DNA of 20,569 nt from contig DASXXM010000392.1 in NCBI GenBank assembly GCA_036503065.1, positions 1-20,569 of the forward strand, given 5' to 3'. Below the pieces are notes generated by a model. The model ran no database searches. It saw only the letters and a list, made by a program, of their open reading frames with translations, and was not told where the DNA came from. Both the position numbers and the translations under genes were made by a program. Origin of the DNA: DATEPR01 sp036503065 (GTDB lineage: Bacteria > Actinomycetota > Actinomycetes > Mycobacteriales > Pseudonocardiaceae). Below are positions 1 through 8,494 of this stretch, one piece after another; within the stretch, counting starts at the first letter, position 1, and each line of letters opens with the position of its first letter.

Positions 1-11
1 CGGCCGGGGGT

Positions 12-30
12 CCGGGGGCTTGGCCCCCGG
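12..30 (-). terminator. GC hairpin downstream of tRNA-Ser
   Basis: An 8-bp perfect stem CCGGGGGC / GCCCCCGG (12-19 and 23-30) with a 3-nt loop lies 55 nt past the 3' end of the minus-strand tRNA. There is no U-tract, which is common for actinobacterial hairpin terminators. Its role in ending the tRNA transcript is inferred from position. It could equally serve a gene outside the window. Confidence 0.5.
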
Positions 31-84
31 TGTAATGACGCGTGACCACGCTCGCGCCCTCCGCGAGCATGGTTCGCCGTCACG

Positions 85-172
85 TGGCGGTAGCGGTGGG
101 ATTTGAACCCACGGAGGGTTGCCCCTCACGCGCTTTCGAGGCGCGCTCCTTCGGCCGCTCGGACACGCTACC
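85..172 (-). tRNA. tRNA-Ser (anticodon CGA, reads UCG)
   Basis: On the minus strand the 7-bp acceptor stem GGTAGCG/CGCTACC is formed by 166-172 and 89-95. The discriminator G is at 88 and an encoded CCA is at 85-87. The anticodon loop reads CTCGAAA, giving CGA (Ser). The T arm contains GGTTCAAATCC, and a long variable arm, the hallmark of class II tRNA-Ser, lies between anticodon and T arms. The body without CCA is 85 nt. It sits just upstream of tadA on the same strand. Confidence 0.96.
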
Positions 173-218
173 GGGAGCAACCTTACCGGACGGGTACCAG
201 TGGGATTGCGCTGGGGGA

Positions 219-665
219 TCAGCGGAACTCACGGAAGAAGCCGTCCAGCAACGCGGCGCACTCGTCCGCGAGGACGCCGCCGACCACCTCCGGTCGGTGG
301 TTGAGCCGCCGGTCCCGGACCACGTCCCACAGTGACCCGACCGCGCCGGTCCTCGGCTCCCACGCGCCGAAGACCAGCCGGGCGACGCGGGCGGCGACCA
401 GGGCGCCCGCGCACATCGTGCACGGCTCGACCGTCACCGCCATGGTGCAGCCGGTCAGGCGCCAGCCGTCGCCGAATCGGGACGCGGCCGCGCGTAGGGC
501 CAGGATCTCGGCGTGGGCGGTCGGGTCGCCGAGGCGTTCGCGCGCGTTGGCGGCGCTGGCCAGTTCGGTTCCGTCCGGCGCCCACACCACCGCGCCGATG
601 GGCACGTCGGCCGGGCCTGCCGACCGGGCCGCGGCCAGGGCGGCGCGCACCAGGTGCTCGTGCAC
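219..665 (-). CDS. tadA: tRNA-specific adenosine-34 deaminase
   Basis: This 148-residue protein has the usual length for TadA, which hydrolytically deaminates A34 to inosine in tRNA-Arg(ACG) in the cytosol. The zinc/cytidine-deaminase signature is complete: HAE at residues 51-53 (His Zn ligand, Glu proton shuttle) and PCTMC at 81-85 (two Cys Zn ligands). The GTG start begins 4 nt after the TGA of the upstream minus-strand gene, with no obvious Shine-Dalgarno, so translational coupling is likely. The preceding gene encodes the TadA-associated protein, an actinobacterial pairing that supports the assignment. A guanine or cytosine deaminase of the same fold is the alternative, but length and context favour TadA. 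Confidence 0.93.
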   Translation of the reverse strand: MHEHLVRAALAAARSAGPADVPIGAVVWAPDGTELASAANARERLGDPTAHAEILALRAAASRFGDGWRLTGCTMAVTVEPCTMCAGALVAARVARLVFGAWEPRTGAVGSLWDVVRDRRLNHRPEVVGGVLADECAALLDGFFREFR

Positions 666-669
666 GTGG

Positions 670-1155
670 TCAGGACTCGATGACCGCCAGCAGCGCGGAG
701 TAGTGCTCCGCGAAGCCGCAGCGCTGCGCGATCATGGTGAGCTGTTCGTCCGGGTACAGGTCGATCTCCTCGATGATCACCTGCAACTCCGCTGCCGGTA
801 GGCCGAGGTCGGCCAGGATGGCCAGGTCGCCCTCCGGCCACACGTTGTCGTCCTCTTCGTCCGGTGCCTCGACCCGCAACAGGTCCAGCACGTCAGCCGC
901 GACGTCGTAGTCCAGCGCCGCCGCCGCGTCCGACAGGACGAGTGCCACCCCGCCGGGGGTCGGGCGCAGCAGGATGAAGAACTCGTCGTCGACCGCCAGC
1001 ATGCCGAACGCCGCACCGGTGGACCGGATGCGGCGTAGTTCCGTGATCGCCGCGTCCAGCTCGCCAAGTGCCGCGTCGTCCATGCGGGCACACCGCCATC
1101 GTCCGTCCTCACGGACAACGGACACCGCGAAGCCGTCCGGCCTCTGCACTGCCAT
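670..1155 (-). CDS. tRNA adenosine deaminase-associated protein
   Basis: This 161-residue acidic protein resembles the actinobacterial family named only for its constant position beside tadA. No catalytic motif is visible. The N-terminal half looks like an alpha/beta domain (FAVSVVREDGRW, then a DDEFFILLRP strand). The acidic linker VEAPDEEDDNVWPEGD precedes a C-terminal helical part ending ALLAVIES. I chose the ATG at 1155 (MAVQRPDG) because the frame upstream to 1233 reads as Arg/Cys-rich non-conserved sequence in the divergent promoter region. The stop is 4 nt before the tadA start, so the two are probably one transcript. The biochemical role is unknown. Confidence 0.85.
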   Translation of the reverse strand: MAVQRPDGFAVSVVREDGRWRCARMDDAALGELDAAITELRRIRSTGAAFGMLAVDDEFFILLRPTPGGVALVLSDAAAALDYDVAADVLDLLRVEAPDEEDDNVWPEGDLAILADLGLPAAELQVIIEEIDLYPDEQLTMIAQRCGFAEHYSALLAVIES

Positions 1156-1237
1156 GTACACACCGTATGCGCACGGCCAACGGCCCGAAAGTGCGCCCCG
1201 GCGACGGCACCGGAGCGTGACCAATACCCCCAATCGC

Positions 1238-1253
1238 GGTGATCGGTGTCACC
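1238..1253 (+). promoter_or_regulatory. Small dyad upstream of amidohydrolase start
   Basis: GGTGA-TCGGTG-TCACC is a perfect 5-bp inverted repeat ending 8 nt before the ATG at 1262, where a ribosome-binding site would normally be. The 106-bp region is shared with the divergent TadA-associated gene. It could be an operator or a 5'-UTR hairpin, but the arms are short and chance is possible. Confidence 0.2.
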
Positions 1254-1261
1254 ATCGACGG

Positions 1262-2509
1262 ATGAGCACCATTTCTCGTCACCCACCAGCCAAAACGTCC
1301 GATGCCCAGCCCGACCCGCGGTTTGCCGGGTTGGTCGCGGGGGCCCGGGTACTCCAGCCGCGAACCGTGGCGTTGCGCCGAGCGGTCCACCGCAACCCGG
1401 AGCTCGGCCTGCGGCTGCCGGCCACCCAGGCCGCCGTGCTGCGCGTGCTGGACGGCCTGCCGCTGCGCGTGCACACCGGCAAGGGCCTCAGTTCCGTGGT
1501 GGCGGTGCTCGACGGCGGCCGGCCAGGGCCGACCGTCGTGCTCCGTGGTGACATGGACGCGCTGCCGATGGCCGAGCGGACCGGGCTGCCGTTCGCGTCG
1601 CAGGTGGACGCCGTGATGCACGCGTGCGGCCACGACACCCACGTCGCGATGCTGACCTCGGCGGCCCGGCTGCTCTGCGACCGGCGGGACGCGCTGGCGG
1701 GGCACGTGATCTTCATGTTCCAACCGGGTGAGGAAGGTCACGACGGCGCCCGGCTGATGCTCGACGAGGGCGTGCTGCACGCCGCCCAGAGCCCGGTGAC
1801 CAGCGCGTTCGCCCTGCACATCACGTCGAGTAACGCGTCCGGTGTGGTGACCTGCCGGCCGGGGCCGATGATGGCGTCGTCGGACTCGTTCCTGGTGCGG
1901 GTGATCGGCAAGGGCGGGCACGGCGGCATGCCGCACGAGGCGCTGGACCCGGTGCCGGCCGCGGCGGCCATGGTCGGCGCGCTCCAGACCATGATCACCC
2001 GCCGGGTCTCCGTCGCGGAGCCTGCCGTGCTGACCGTCGGGCGGATCGCGGCCGGCACGACGACCAACGTCATTCCCCGGGACGCCGTGCTGGAGGGCAC
2101 GCTCCGCACGCTCGCCGAGTCGACCCGCTCGATGGTGCACACCGAGCTGCGCCGGGTCTGCGAGCACACCGCGGCGGCCTACGGCTGCCACGTCGAGATC
2201 AAGATCAAGTCCGGCTACCCGGTCACCCGCAACGACGACACGATCGGGCCACACGTGCTGGACCTGGCACGGCGGGTGCTCGGCACCCGGCACGCCGAGC
2301 ACATGGCCCACCCGCTGATGGGCGCGGAGGACTTCGCGCACGTGCTGCGCAAGGTGCCGGGCGCGCTCGCGTTCCTGGGCGCCAGCCCGCCCGGTGTCGC
2401 GCCCGCCGACGCGGCGCCGAACCACTCCGACCAGGTGGTGTTCGACGAGTCGGCGATGGAGTACGTGGTGGTGATGTACGCGGCGTACGCGCTGGACGCA
2501 CTGCGCTAG
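1262..2509 (+). CDS. M20 family metallo-amidohydrolase (hippurate/N-acyl-amino-acid type)
   Basis: This 415-residue cytosolic M20D-like hydrolase has the expected length and would cleave an amide such as an N-acyl amino acid. The binuclear-metal motifs are present: RGDMDALPM (95-103), HACGHDTH (120-127, with Cys122 and His124 ligands), QPGEEGHDGA (154-163, catalytic and metal Glu), His186 in ALHITS, and His388 in NHSD near the C-terminus. The lid/dimerisation domain begins near residue 200, with GGHGGMPH at 218-225. The ATG at 1262 gives a normal N-terminus. Frame extension upstream to 974 runs through the divergent gene and is not credible. No good Shine-Dalgarno is visible. The substrate cannot be deduced, and nearby tyrA does not define it. 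Confidence 0.9.
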   Translation: MSTISRHPPAKTSDAQPDPRFAGLVAGARVLQPRTVALRRAVHRNPELGLRLPATQAAVLRVLDGLPLRVHTGKGLSSVVAVLDGGRPGPTVVLRGDMDALPMAERTGLPFASQVDAVMHACGHDTHVAMLTSAARLLCDRRDALAGHVIFMFQPGEEGHDGARLMLDEGVLHAAQSPVTSAFALHITSSNASGVVTCRPGPMMASSDSFLVRVIGKGGHGGMPHEALDPVPAAAAMVGALQTMITRRVSVAEPAVLTVGRIAAGTTTNVIPRDAVLEGTLRTLAESTRSMVHTELRRVCEHTAAAYGCHVEIKIKSGYPVTRNDDTIGPHVLDLARRVLGTRHAEHMAHPLMGAEDFAHVLRKVPGALAFLGASPPGVAPADAAPNHSDQVVFDESAMEYVVVMYAAYALDALR

Positions 2510-2596
2510 CGCGAAACACCACAGAGGGTCACCCGGACAGCCGAGATCGATGACTGTCCGTACTCCCCTGCCCACGCATCGGCGGAATGGTCCAGG

Positions 2597-3583
2597 ATGG
2601 TGCACGTGCGAGGCATCTGCGTGCTCGGTCTGGGCCTGATCGGTGGTTCCCTCCTGCGGGCGGCGGTGGCCGCCGGGCGGCCCGCCTGGGGGGCGACGGC
2701 CTCCCAGGAGGACGAACGCGCCGCCCTGCTCGACGGCTATCAGGTCACGCCGACCGTGGCCGACGCGCTGCGCAGGGCGGCGGACACCGACGCCATCGTC
2801 GTGCTGGCCGCGCCGCTGCCCGCGGTGGAGGACCTGCTGCGTTCGGTGGCCCAACTGGCACCGGCGGCCCGGCTGACCGACGTGGTCAGCGTGAAGCGGC
2901 CGGTCGCCAAGGCCGTGCGCCGACTGGTGCCCGGCGCCCGTTACGTCGGCGGTCACCCGATGGCCGGCAACTCGGCGTCGGGCTGGCCTGCCGGCTCGGC
3001 AACGCTGTTCCACCGGGCCGCCTGGGTGGTGGCCACGGACGACACGGACGACGTCGAACTGTGGTCGGACATCGCCCGGCTGGCCCTGGACTGCGGCGCG
3101 CACGTGGTGCCGGCCGAGACGGCGGAGCACGACGAGGCGGTCGGCCGGGTGTCGCACCTGCCGCATGTGCTGGCGGCCGTGCTGGCCTCGGTCGGCGCGG
3201 ACGGCGGCCCGCTGGCGCTCGCGTTGGGAGCGGGGTCGTTCCGGGACGGCACCCGCGTGGCCGCCAGCCGGCCCGAGCTGGTGCGGGCGATGTGCGAGGG
3301 CAACCGGGCGGGCCTGCTCGCGGCCCTTGACGACGCGCTGGGCCGGCTCGGCGCGGCACGGGGCTCGCTGGCGTCCACCGGATCGCTCGGCGCGACCATC
3401 GTGACCGGGCATCGCGGCCGTGCCGACTTCGACCAGTTGACCGGCACGGACCGGGACAAGCTGGTCATCCGGCTGGACGCGCCGGACGCGCTGGCCGAAC
3501 TGACCGAGCTCGGCAGGCGGGGCGGCCGGGTGGTGCAACTGGACGGCGCGACCGCGCTGGCCGAAGTGCCCAATCCGGTCTGA
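2597..3583 (+). CDS. tyrA: Prephenate dehydrogenase
   Basis: This 328-residue enzyme of tyrosine biosynthesis oxidatively decarboxylates prephenate to 4-hydroxyphenylpyruvate with NAD+. The N-terminal Rossmann motif is VLGLGLIGGSLL (9-20). DVVSVKRPV (95-103) and GGHPMAGNSASGW (118-130) match the family's active-site segments. The C-terminal helical dimerisation domain contains ETAEHDEAVGRVSHLPH (174-190). A C-terminal stretch of about 60 residues (ITD-like 'RLDAPDALAELTELG') may be a small regulatory tail. The gene is 87 nt downstream of the amidohydrolase, so co-transcription is possible but not shown. An ATG with an AGG immediately before it was chosen, and a GTG slightly downstream is an alternative. 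Confidence 0.9.
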   Translation: MVHVRGICVLGLGLIGGSLLRAAVAAGRPAWGATASQEDERAALLDGYQVTPTVADALRRAADTDAIVVLAAPLPAVEDLLRSVAQLAPAARLTDVVSVKRPVAKAVRRLVPGARYVGGHPMAGNSASGWPAGSATLFHRAAWVVATDDTDDVELWSDIARLALDCGAHVVPAETAEHDEAVGRVSHLPHVLAAVLASVGADGGPLALALGAGSFRDGTRVAASRPELVRAMCEGNRAGLLAALDDALGRLGAARGSLASTGSLGATIVTGHRGRADFDQLTGTDRDKLVIRLDAPDALAELTELGRRGGRVVQLDGATALAEVPNPV

Positions 3584-3647
3584 CCCGCTCGGTCTCGGCT
3601 CGGCAACGATCGGGCAGGCCGAATCGTGCGGCGCATAGCGTCTTCGC

Positions 3648-5648
3648 ATGGAGCGTCGCCGGCTCGTCATCGTGCTCGCCGGCCTGGTCCTGGTTGGCGG
3701 TGCGGTCACCGCGTTACGCCTGGTCGGTGGCACGCCGGACGTGCACGCGACACCGCCGCCCCCACCGCTGCCCACCGTGGTCAAGCCGTTCAGCGCGACG
3801 GGCGTCCTGCCACCGGCACCGGGCCCGAATCCGGCCGCGCCGGGCAAACTCGTGCTGACGCCCGGGCCGCATCGGCTGCTGGTGACCTGGGGCTCCGCGC
3901 TGCCCGGCGGGCAGGACCCGCCGGGTGTCACCGGTTACGACGTCCGCTGGGGCGCCGGCTCGCTGACCAACGAGAAGCTGGTCGCCGAGTCTGCCGTCGA
4001 GTTGGACGGCCTCGCCGCGGACCGGGGTACCGACGTGCAGGTGCGGTCGGTGGACGAGTTCGGTCAGCGCTCCACGGCGGCCACCGCGACCGGACGCGCC
4101 CGGCCCGACGGCCCGCCGGGCACGGACAACGCGCTGGTGGACCACTTCGACGGCGCCCAGGTGCCCGATCCGATGCTGTGGCGGCTGGCCAGCCCGAACA
4201 ACTGCGCGCAGGCCCTGCGCGGCACCGGCCAGGACAGCAGGCGGATGGTGCTGCTCAGCGAGTGCGGCCGCTCGTCGGCGACCCTGCGTGCCCGCGCGCC
4301 GTTCAACCTCGACCCGACCGCGCCAGGCGGCGAACTGGGCCGGTTCACCATCGACACGGACGCGCCCGGCGACTCGGGTGAGCTGGCCATCGACCTGGTG
4401 CCCGGTCCGGTGGACCTGCTCGACGGCTCCACCAACGACCCGGTCACGGCCACCCAGCCGAACGTGGCCGCGGTCGACACGTTCCTGCCGCCGGGCACCA
4501 TCCGGGTGCGGATCGCGACCGACGTCCCGGCCGACACGACAAGGCCACAGGCCACGGTGCAGGTCGCCGCGGCGCCGAACACGCCGGTCGTCCCGGTGGT
4601 CGGCCGGCCGCTGACCGCGCTCCCGACGCCCACGATGGGGGCATCGGCGCGCTGGGACGTCGTGCTGCGCACGGACGGCGTCGAGGTGCTGCGCGACGGG
4701 GTACCGGTGGCCGGCGGGAACGTGGTGCCGCAGTGGCGTTCGGCCACCGCGCTGGTCGAGTTCACCGGGTCGACGTTCGGCCAGCTCCGCGCCGGCATCA
4801 ACCTGATCGGCTTCGGCGGCGCCCCGACATCGGCGCCGCCGTCCGCCGCCGCGCCCACGATCCGCCCGGACAACTTCGTCCGCCCGGCGCCCGGCGCCGG
4901 CCAGGGCGTGGACGCCGTGACGGACACCGGCCCCGGCAGCGCGCAGCTCCGGGTGACGGTCGTGGCCGCGCCGAACACCGCGACGTCCGCGCTGACGGTG
5001 AACGGGGTCGTGCCGAACTTCCAGGTGGAGATCAACAACCAGACGTACGCCGCGGTGCCGGCGGTCCCGGGTACCGCGCTGCTACCGGAGGTGCGCTATC
5101 CGCTGGTGGCCCGGATTCCGGCGAGCGCGCTGACCGACCAGAACGTCGAGATCGCCATGTCGATGGATGTGCCGTCGCGCTATCCGGCGGACGTGGAGAT
5201 GGTGGCCGCCGACCTGGAGATGACGCCGGGGCCGAACACCCGGCCGCCAGGGCCTGCGGACGCGTCCGCAGGTGCCGGGCTGGTCCCGGTGCCGGCGCAG
5301 CTGGCCGTGCTGACGGCCCGGGTGCTCGACGCCAGCGGCCAGCCGGTCCCCACCGGCAAGGCGCTGCCACGGGGCCGGGCGGTGCTGGAGGTGACGATGG
5401 ACGGCCTCGCCCAGCAGCGGGCCGCGTGGGCCCTGGCGGGCCTGGCCGGGTTCAAGGTGTGGCTGGACAACAACGAGCTCGTCGCGGTGCCGACCGCGCT
5501 GGCCGGACCCGGTGTCGGCGGCACGTGGCGGATCGCGTTCGACCAGAACCAGGCCACCGTCGGCCCGCACACGATCGACGTGCGGGCCTACGGCGCGACG
5601 CCCGGTGTCGCGTTCGCGGAGGCGTTCGCCGGATTCCTGCTCAGGTGA
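3648..5648 (+). CDS. Large exported or membrane-anchored protein with fibronectin-III-like domain
   Basis: I do not recognise this 666-residue protein as a named family. RRR (3-5) followed by a hydrophobic segment at about 6-28 looks like an uncleaved signal anchor or signal peptide. A Pro-rich linker (35-65) follows. Residues 66-150 resemble a fibronectin type III domain (LLVTWGSALPGG, GYDVRW, TDVQVRSVDEFGQRS). Residues 160-390 look like a beta-sandwich of lectin or laminin-G type starting VDHFDGAQVPDP, with Cys186 and Cys206 as a possible disulfide. Pro/Ala-rich linkers and further beta-rich segments reach a C-terminus of GVAFAEAFAGFLLR. A rare TTA leucine codon is at 3714 (codon 23). Extracellular binding is an inference from the fold pattern. 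The 3' end overlaps the convergent FUSC remnant by 8 bp. Confidence 0.75.
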   Translation: MERRRLVIVLAGLVLVGGAVTALRLVGGTPDVHATPPPPPLPTVVKPFSATGVLPPAPGPNPAAPGKLVLTPGPHRLLVTWGSALPGGQDPPGVTGYDVRWGAGSLTNEKLVAESAVELDGLAADRGTDVQVRSVDEFGQRSTAATATGRARPDGPPGTDNALVDHFDGAQVPDPMLWRLASPNNCAQALRGTGQDSRRMVLLSECGRSSATLRARAPFNLDPTAPGGELGRFTIDTDAPGDSGELAIDLVPGPVDLLDGSTNDPVTATQPNVAAVDTFLPPGTIRVRIATDVPADTTRPQATVQVAAAPNTPVVPVVGRPLTALPTPTMGASARWDVVLRTDGVEVLRDGVPVAGGNVVPQWRSATALVEFTGSTFGQLRAGINLIGFGGAPTSAPPSAAAPTIRPDNFVRPAPGAGQGVDAVTDTGPGSAQLRVTVVAAPNTATSALTVNGVVPNFQVEINNQTYAAVPAVPGTALLPEVRYPLVARIPASALTDQNVEIAMSMDVPSRYPADVEMVAADLEMTPGPNTRPPGPADASAGAGLVPVPAQLAVLTARVLDASGQPVPTGKALPRGRAVLEVTMDGLAQQRAAWALAGLAGFKVWLDNNELVAVPTALAGPGVGGTWRIAFDQNQATVGPHTIDVRAYGATPGVAFAEAFAGFLLR

Positions 5649-5964
5649 GTCGCCGCTGGCCCGGCAACAGCCTGCGGACCAACGGAAACGGGCGCGGCCG
5701 GTCGAGCGACGGACCACGCAGCGCGGCCACCACCAGCCGCAGATGCGACGCGATGCCGGCCAGTTGCGGCGAGTCGAGTTCCGGCGCATCGTCGGGCTCC
5801 CGTTCGGCCCGCACGGCGGCCGCGATCCCGCGCAGAGCCGCGACCACGGTGTCCACGTCGGCGGCGGGCGGCACCGGCGCACCCCGGTCGATCTCCACGG
5901 CGACCCTGGTCACCGACCCGGTCACGCGTTCCAGCCCGATGGTCGCCGGGTACCACGCGGCCGC
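5641..5964 (-). pseudogene. C-terminal remainder of FUSC protein after in-frame TAG
   Basis: Reading on in the same frame past the TAG at 5965-5967 gives AAAWYPATIGLERVTGSV and then about 90 more residues to a TGA at 5641. The segment keeps coding-like composition and, from memory of related actinobacterial FUSC proteins, the WYP-x-x-x-LERV stretch is the usual continuation of the C-terminal cytoplasmic domain. It could be translated alone from the GTG at 5925 (94 residues), be reached by stop readthrough, or be dead sequence. Without the TAG the full protein would be 679 residues. Confidence 0.65.
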
Positions 5965-7680
5965 CTACCGTCCGGCCGCGGACGGTTCGACCAGCACCCG
6001 TTGCAGTTCGGTCCGCAGGTCCGACAGCTGCCGATAGGTGCGCCTGCGCAGCGCGGACCGGCCGCCCGGGTCCGCCCGCAGGGCCAGGTCGGCGTACCGG
6101 GCGACGGCGTCCACCGCGTCGGCCAGCCGGCCGCCGATCCGCGGCGCGCGGCTGCCCGGCCAGAGCAGGTAGCCGAACACCAGCACGATCACGCAGCCGG
6201 TGACGGTGTCCACCAAGCGGGCCAGCAGCAGGTTCCAGCTGCCGGCGTGGCCGATGTCCAGCTGGATGATCACCAGCGGGGTCAGCACCGTGGCGAACAT
6301 GCCGAACTGCCGGACCTGCGCGATCGGGAGTCCGAACGCGATGGCGGCGGCGAGCACGACCAGCACCCAGCCGTTCGGGTTCAGCGCCAGCACGCCGGCA
6401 CCCAGGAACGCGCCGACGAACGTGCCACCGCCACGCTGCACGGCCCGCGCGAACACCGAGCCGAAGTCCGGTTTCAGCACGATCGCCACGGTCAGCGCCA
6501 GCCAGTAGGACCGCTGGAACGGCAGCACCATGGTCAGCACCTCGGCCACGCCCATGCACACCGCCAGCCGCAACGCGTGCCGCCAGGTCGCCGGGCCCGC
6601 GAGGACGTCGTCGAACCAGGTGGCCAGCCGCTCCGCACGGGTGCGCCGTGGCCGGTCCGGCCGGCGCGCGTCACCGGTTTCGTTGCCGGACAACACGTCC
6701 ACCACCGAACGCAGGCCATCCGCGAGCGCGAGCACCGCGGGCGAGCCCTGTACCGGCAGGTCCGGTTCGCCGACCGGCGAGTCCGCGCGGACCGCCTGTC
6801 CGATCCGGACGGTCGCGTCCACGACGGAGCGCGGCGCCCGGTGCCGTGCCGACGCCAGCGCGACGCCCGCCTCGATCGCCGGGGTCGCCTCGGACAGCAC
6901 GAGGAACAGTCGCCGGTAGACCCGATCCCGGCCGGCCAGGCGGGATCGCGCGATCAGCAGGGTGTCGTAGGCGCTGTTCATGGCGGCTGTGAGCTGGTGT
7001 CGCGCGGCGCGGGCCGCCGGTGTGCCGGCGGCGCCGAGCAGCTCCGCCAGTCGGTCGAAGACGCTCGCGACCAGCGCCCGTTCCGGCGCGGTGGCTCGCA
7101 CCGGCCAGGCCGCGAGTGACAGGGACAACGCCCACGCGGCGCCGACCGCGAACCCGGCCAGCGCAATTCCTGGACCGACCACAGTGGACTCGTGCGTGCC
7201 GAGTACGAGCTGCACCAACAGTTGCAGGCCGGCCAGTGACGCGACGTTGCCGGCCGCGCTGATCACCGCGGACACCACGGCGGCGGCCACGATCAGCACG
7301 CCGGTCCACCAGCCGTGTTCACCGGCCAGGTCGCCGACGAAGAACCCGATGGCACCGGCCAGCACGGCGAAACCGCTGCGCCGCAAGCGATCCCGGTACG
7401 GCCCCGAGATGGCGGTGACCGTCCCGCAGAGCGCGCCGATGGACACCAGCGCACCCAGCGCGATGTGCCCGACGGACTCGCCGACGGCGATCGGCGCGGC
7501 GACCGCGGCCGCGGCGCGGGCCGCGCGTTTCCAGTCCACCGGCGCGCGTGTCGGTTTGAGCAGCTGGGTCAGCCAGTGCGGCGCGGCCACGTCGGCCAGC
7601 GGATCCTTCGGCCCGGAAACGGCAGCCGCCCGGACACCGGGTCCGGGCGGCTCGGGATCTGCCGACGGTCCCGGGCCCAC
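5965..7680 (-). CDS. FUSC family membrane protein (YccS/aromatic-acid-exporter-like), prematurely terminated
   Basis: This 571-residue inner-membrane protein has the two-bundle architecture of the FUSC family, some members of which export aromatic acids or fusaric acid. Hydrophobic segments at about 57-195 form the first bundle. A soluble helical linker spans about 200-350. The second FUSC-type bundle spans about 365-508 (WRHALRLAVCMGVAEV, SYWLALTVAIVLKPDFGSVF, RGGGTFVGA). Cytoplasmic helices follow until a TAG ends the frame at 5965, although coding sequence continues in frame for 107 more codons. The start is a GTG at 7680 with no clear Shine-Dalgarno, so it may lie slightly further in. The truncation removes only the last soluble segment, so partial function is possible. 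The substrate is unknown. Confidence 0.82.
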   Translation of the reverse strand: MGPGPSADPEPPGPGVRAAAVSGPKDPLADVAAPHWLTQLLKPTRAPVDWKRAARAAAAVAAPIAVGESVGHIALGALVSIGALCGTVTAISGPYRDRLRRSGFAVLAGAIGFFVGDLAGEHGWWTGVLIVAAAVVSAVISAAGNVASLAGLQLLVQLVLGTHESTVVGPGIALAGFAVGAAWALSLSLAAWPVRATAPERALVASVFDRLAELLGAAGTPAARAARHQLTAAMNSAYDTLLIARSRLAGRDRVYRRLFLVLSEATPAIEAGVALASARHRAPRSVVDATVRIGQAVRADSPVGEPDLPVQGSPAVLALADGLRSVVDVLSGNETGDARRPDRPRRTRAERLATWFDDVLAGPATWRHALRLAVCMGVAEVLTMVLPFQRSYWLALTVAIVLKPDFGSVFARAVQRGGGTFVGAFLGAGVLALNPNGWVLVVLAAAIAFGLPIAQVRQFGMFATVLTPLVIIQLDIGHAGSWNLLLARLVDTVTGCVIVLVFGYLLWPGSRAPRIGGRLADAVDAVARYADLALRADPGGRSALRRRTYRQLSDLRTELQRVLVEPSAAGR

Positions 7681-7717
7681 GCACCCAACCTAGTGCGTCG
7701 GCCCGGCACCCACCCGG

Positions 7718-7921
7718 TCAGGCGCGCTTGCGACGGCGCTGCAACAGCAGGAATCCGCCACCGGCGACGATCAGCACGGCCGAGAGCATCACCGGGGCCA
7801 GCGCGTTGACCCTGGTGAACGGCAGCGATGCCGCGGCGACCAGCCCTGCCGTGAGCAACAGCACCGCCGACACGCCGAGGATCGCGGCGCCGGCACGCGC
7901 CAGGTTGGACCGGGATGCCAT
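7718..7921 (-). CDS. Small two-helix membrane protein
   Basis: This 67-residue hypothetical protein has two predicted transmembrane helices (about 9-31 and 40-60), a short polar turn, and a basic C-terminus RRRKRA, suggesting both ends face the cytoplasm. A good Shine-Dalgarno AAGGAG precedes the ATG by 5 nt, which makes translation credible despite the size. It ends 37 nt before the FUSC start on the same strand, so it could lead that transcript. No family is recognised and no function is proposed. Confidence 0.7.
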   Translation of the reverse strand: MASRSNLARAGAAILGVSAVLLLTAGLVAAASLPFTRVNALAPVMLSAVLIVAGGGFLLLQRRRKRA

Positions 7922-8038
7922 GTGTCTCCTTCGTCGTCACAACGCGGCTCAGTCAGACCGTCACCGTGCTCGGTCAACAGGTCACTGAGAGTGCCGCGCC
8001 ACCCTACTGACGAGTGACATCTCCACCCGATCGGGGGA

Positions 8039-8494
8039 TCACGTCTTCCGCAGGCTGCCCCACCCCAGGGTCATCAGGGCCAGGACGGTGAGCACCGCGA
8101 GCTCCACCACCCCGATGCTCTCCACCCACAGGGTGGCCGGCACCAACGGCGCCAGCGTGGACTCCTGGAAGCCGAACAGACCCGACGGGGTGAGGCTGAG
8201 CAACAGCGCGCCCAGCGTGCCGAGGGTGAACAGCGCCGACAGCGTCGCGGCCACCGTCTGCAGTCGCGATGGCAATACGAGCAGTGCCACCGCGAGCACG
8301 AGGCCACCGATGGCGTTGAGGAAGAACAGCTGCCCGATCGGCGTGATCGTGCGGTACCCGCCGTCCAGCCACAGGTAGAAGTGGATGCCCCCCATGGCGA
8401 GCAGCAAGCCCGCACCGGCGATGCGCAGCAGGATCAGCACCACCCTGGGCACGGTCACCCGGCTCCGCCCGACACTCTGACTGCTAGTAACCAT
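8039..8494 (-). CDS. Four-helix integral membrane protein, cupredoxin partner
   Basis: This 151-residue uncharacterised protein has four hydrophobic helices (about 17-41, 54-76, 81-103, 118-145). GGIHFYLWLDGGYRTI (35-50) sits at the end of helix 1 and looks like the most family-specific stretch. The His and aromatic residues there could face a metal or haem site, but that is speculation. The ATG at 8494 was preferred to an in-frame start at 8548, because it is preceded by GGAGGTGG at 8503-8510 and the extra N-terminus is Pro/Ala-rich. It overlaps the end of the lipoprotein gene by 11 bp, so the two are translationally coupled and probably act together. Confidence 0.75.
   Translation of the reverse strand: MVTSSQSVGRSRVTVPRVVLILLRIAGAGLLLAMGGIHFYLWLDGGYRTITPIGQLFFLNAIGGLVLAVALLVLPSRLQTVAATLSALFTLGTLGALLLSLTPSGLFGFQESTLAPLVPATLWVESIGVVELAVLTVLALMTLGWGSLRKT

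Noticed and set aside
1109..3931. A 940-codon open frame on the minus strand, opposite the amidohydrolase and tyrA genes
   Set aside because: The translation is Arg/His/Gly/Val-rich low-complexity sequence without motifs. It is antisense to two genes with clear catalytic motifs, as expected from high G+C.
8026..8035. Palindrome CCCGATCGGG after the membrane protein gene
   Set aside because: It is ten bases without a loop or U-tract, too short in such G+C-rich sequence to call a terminator or operator.
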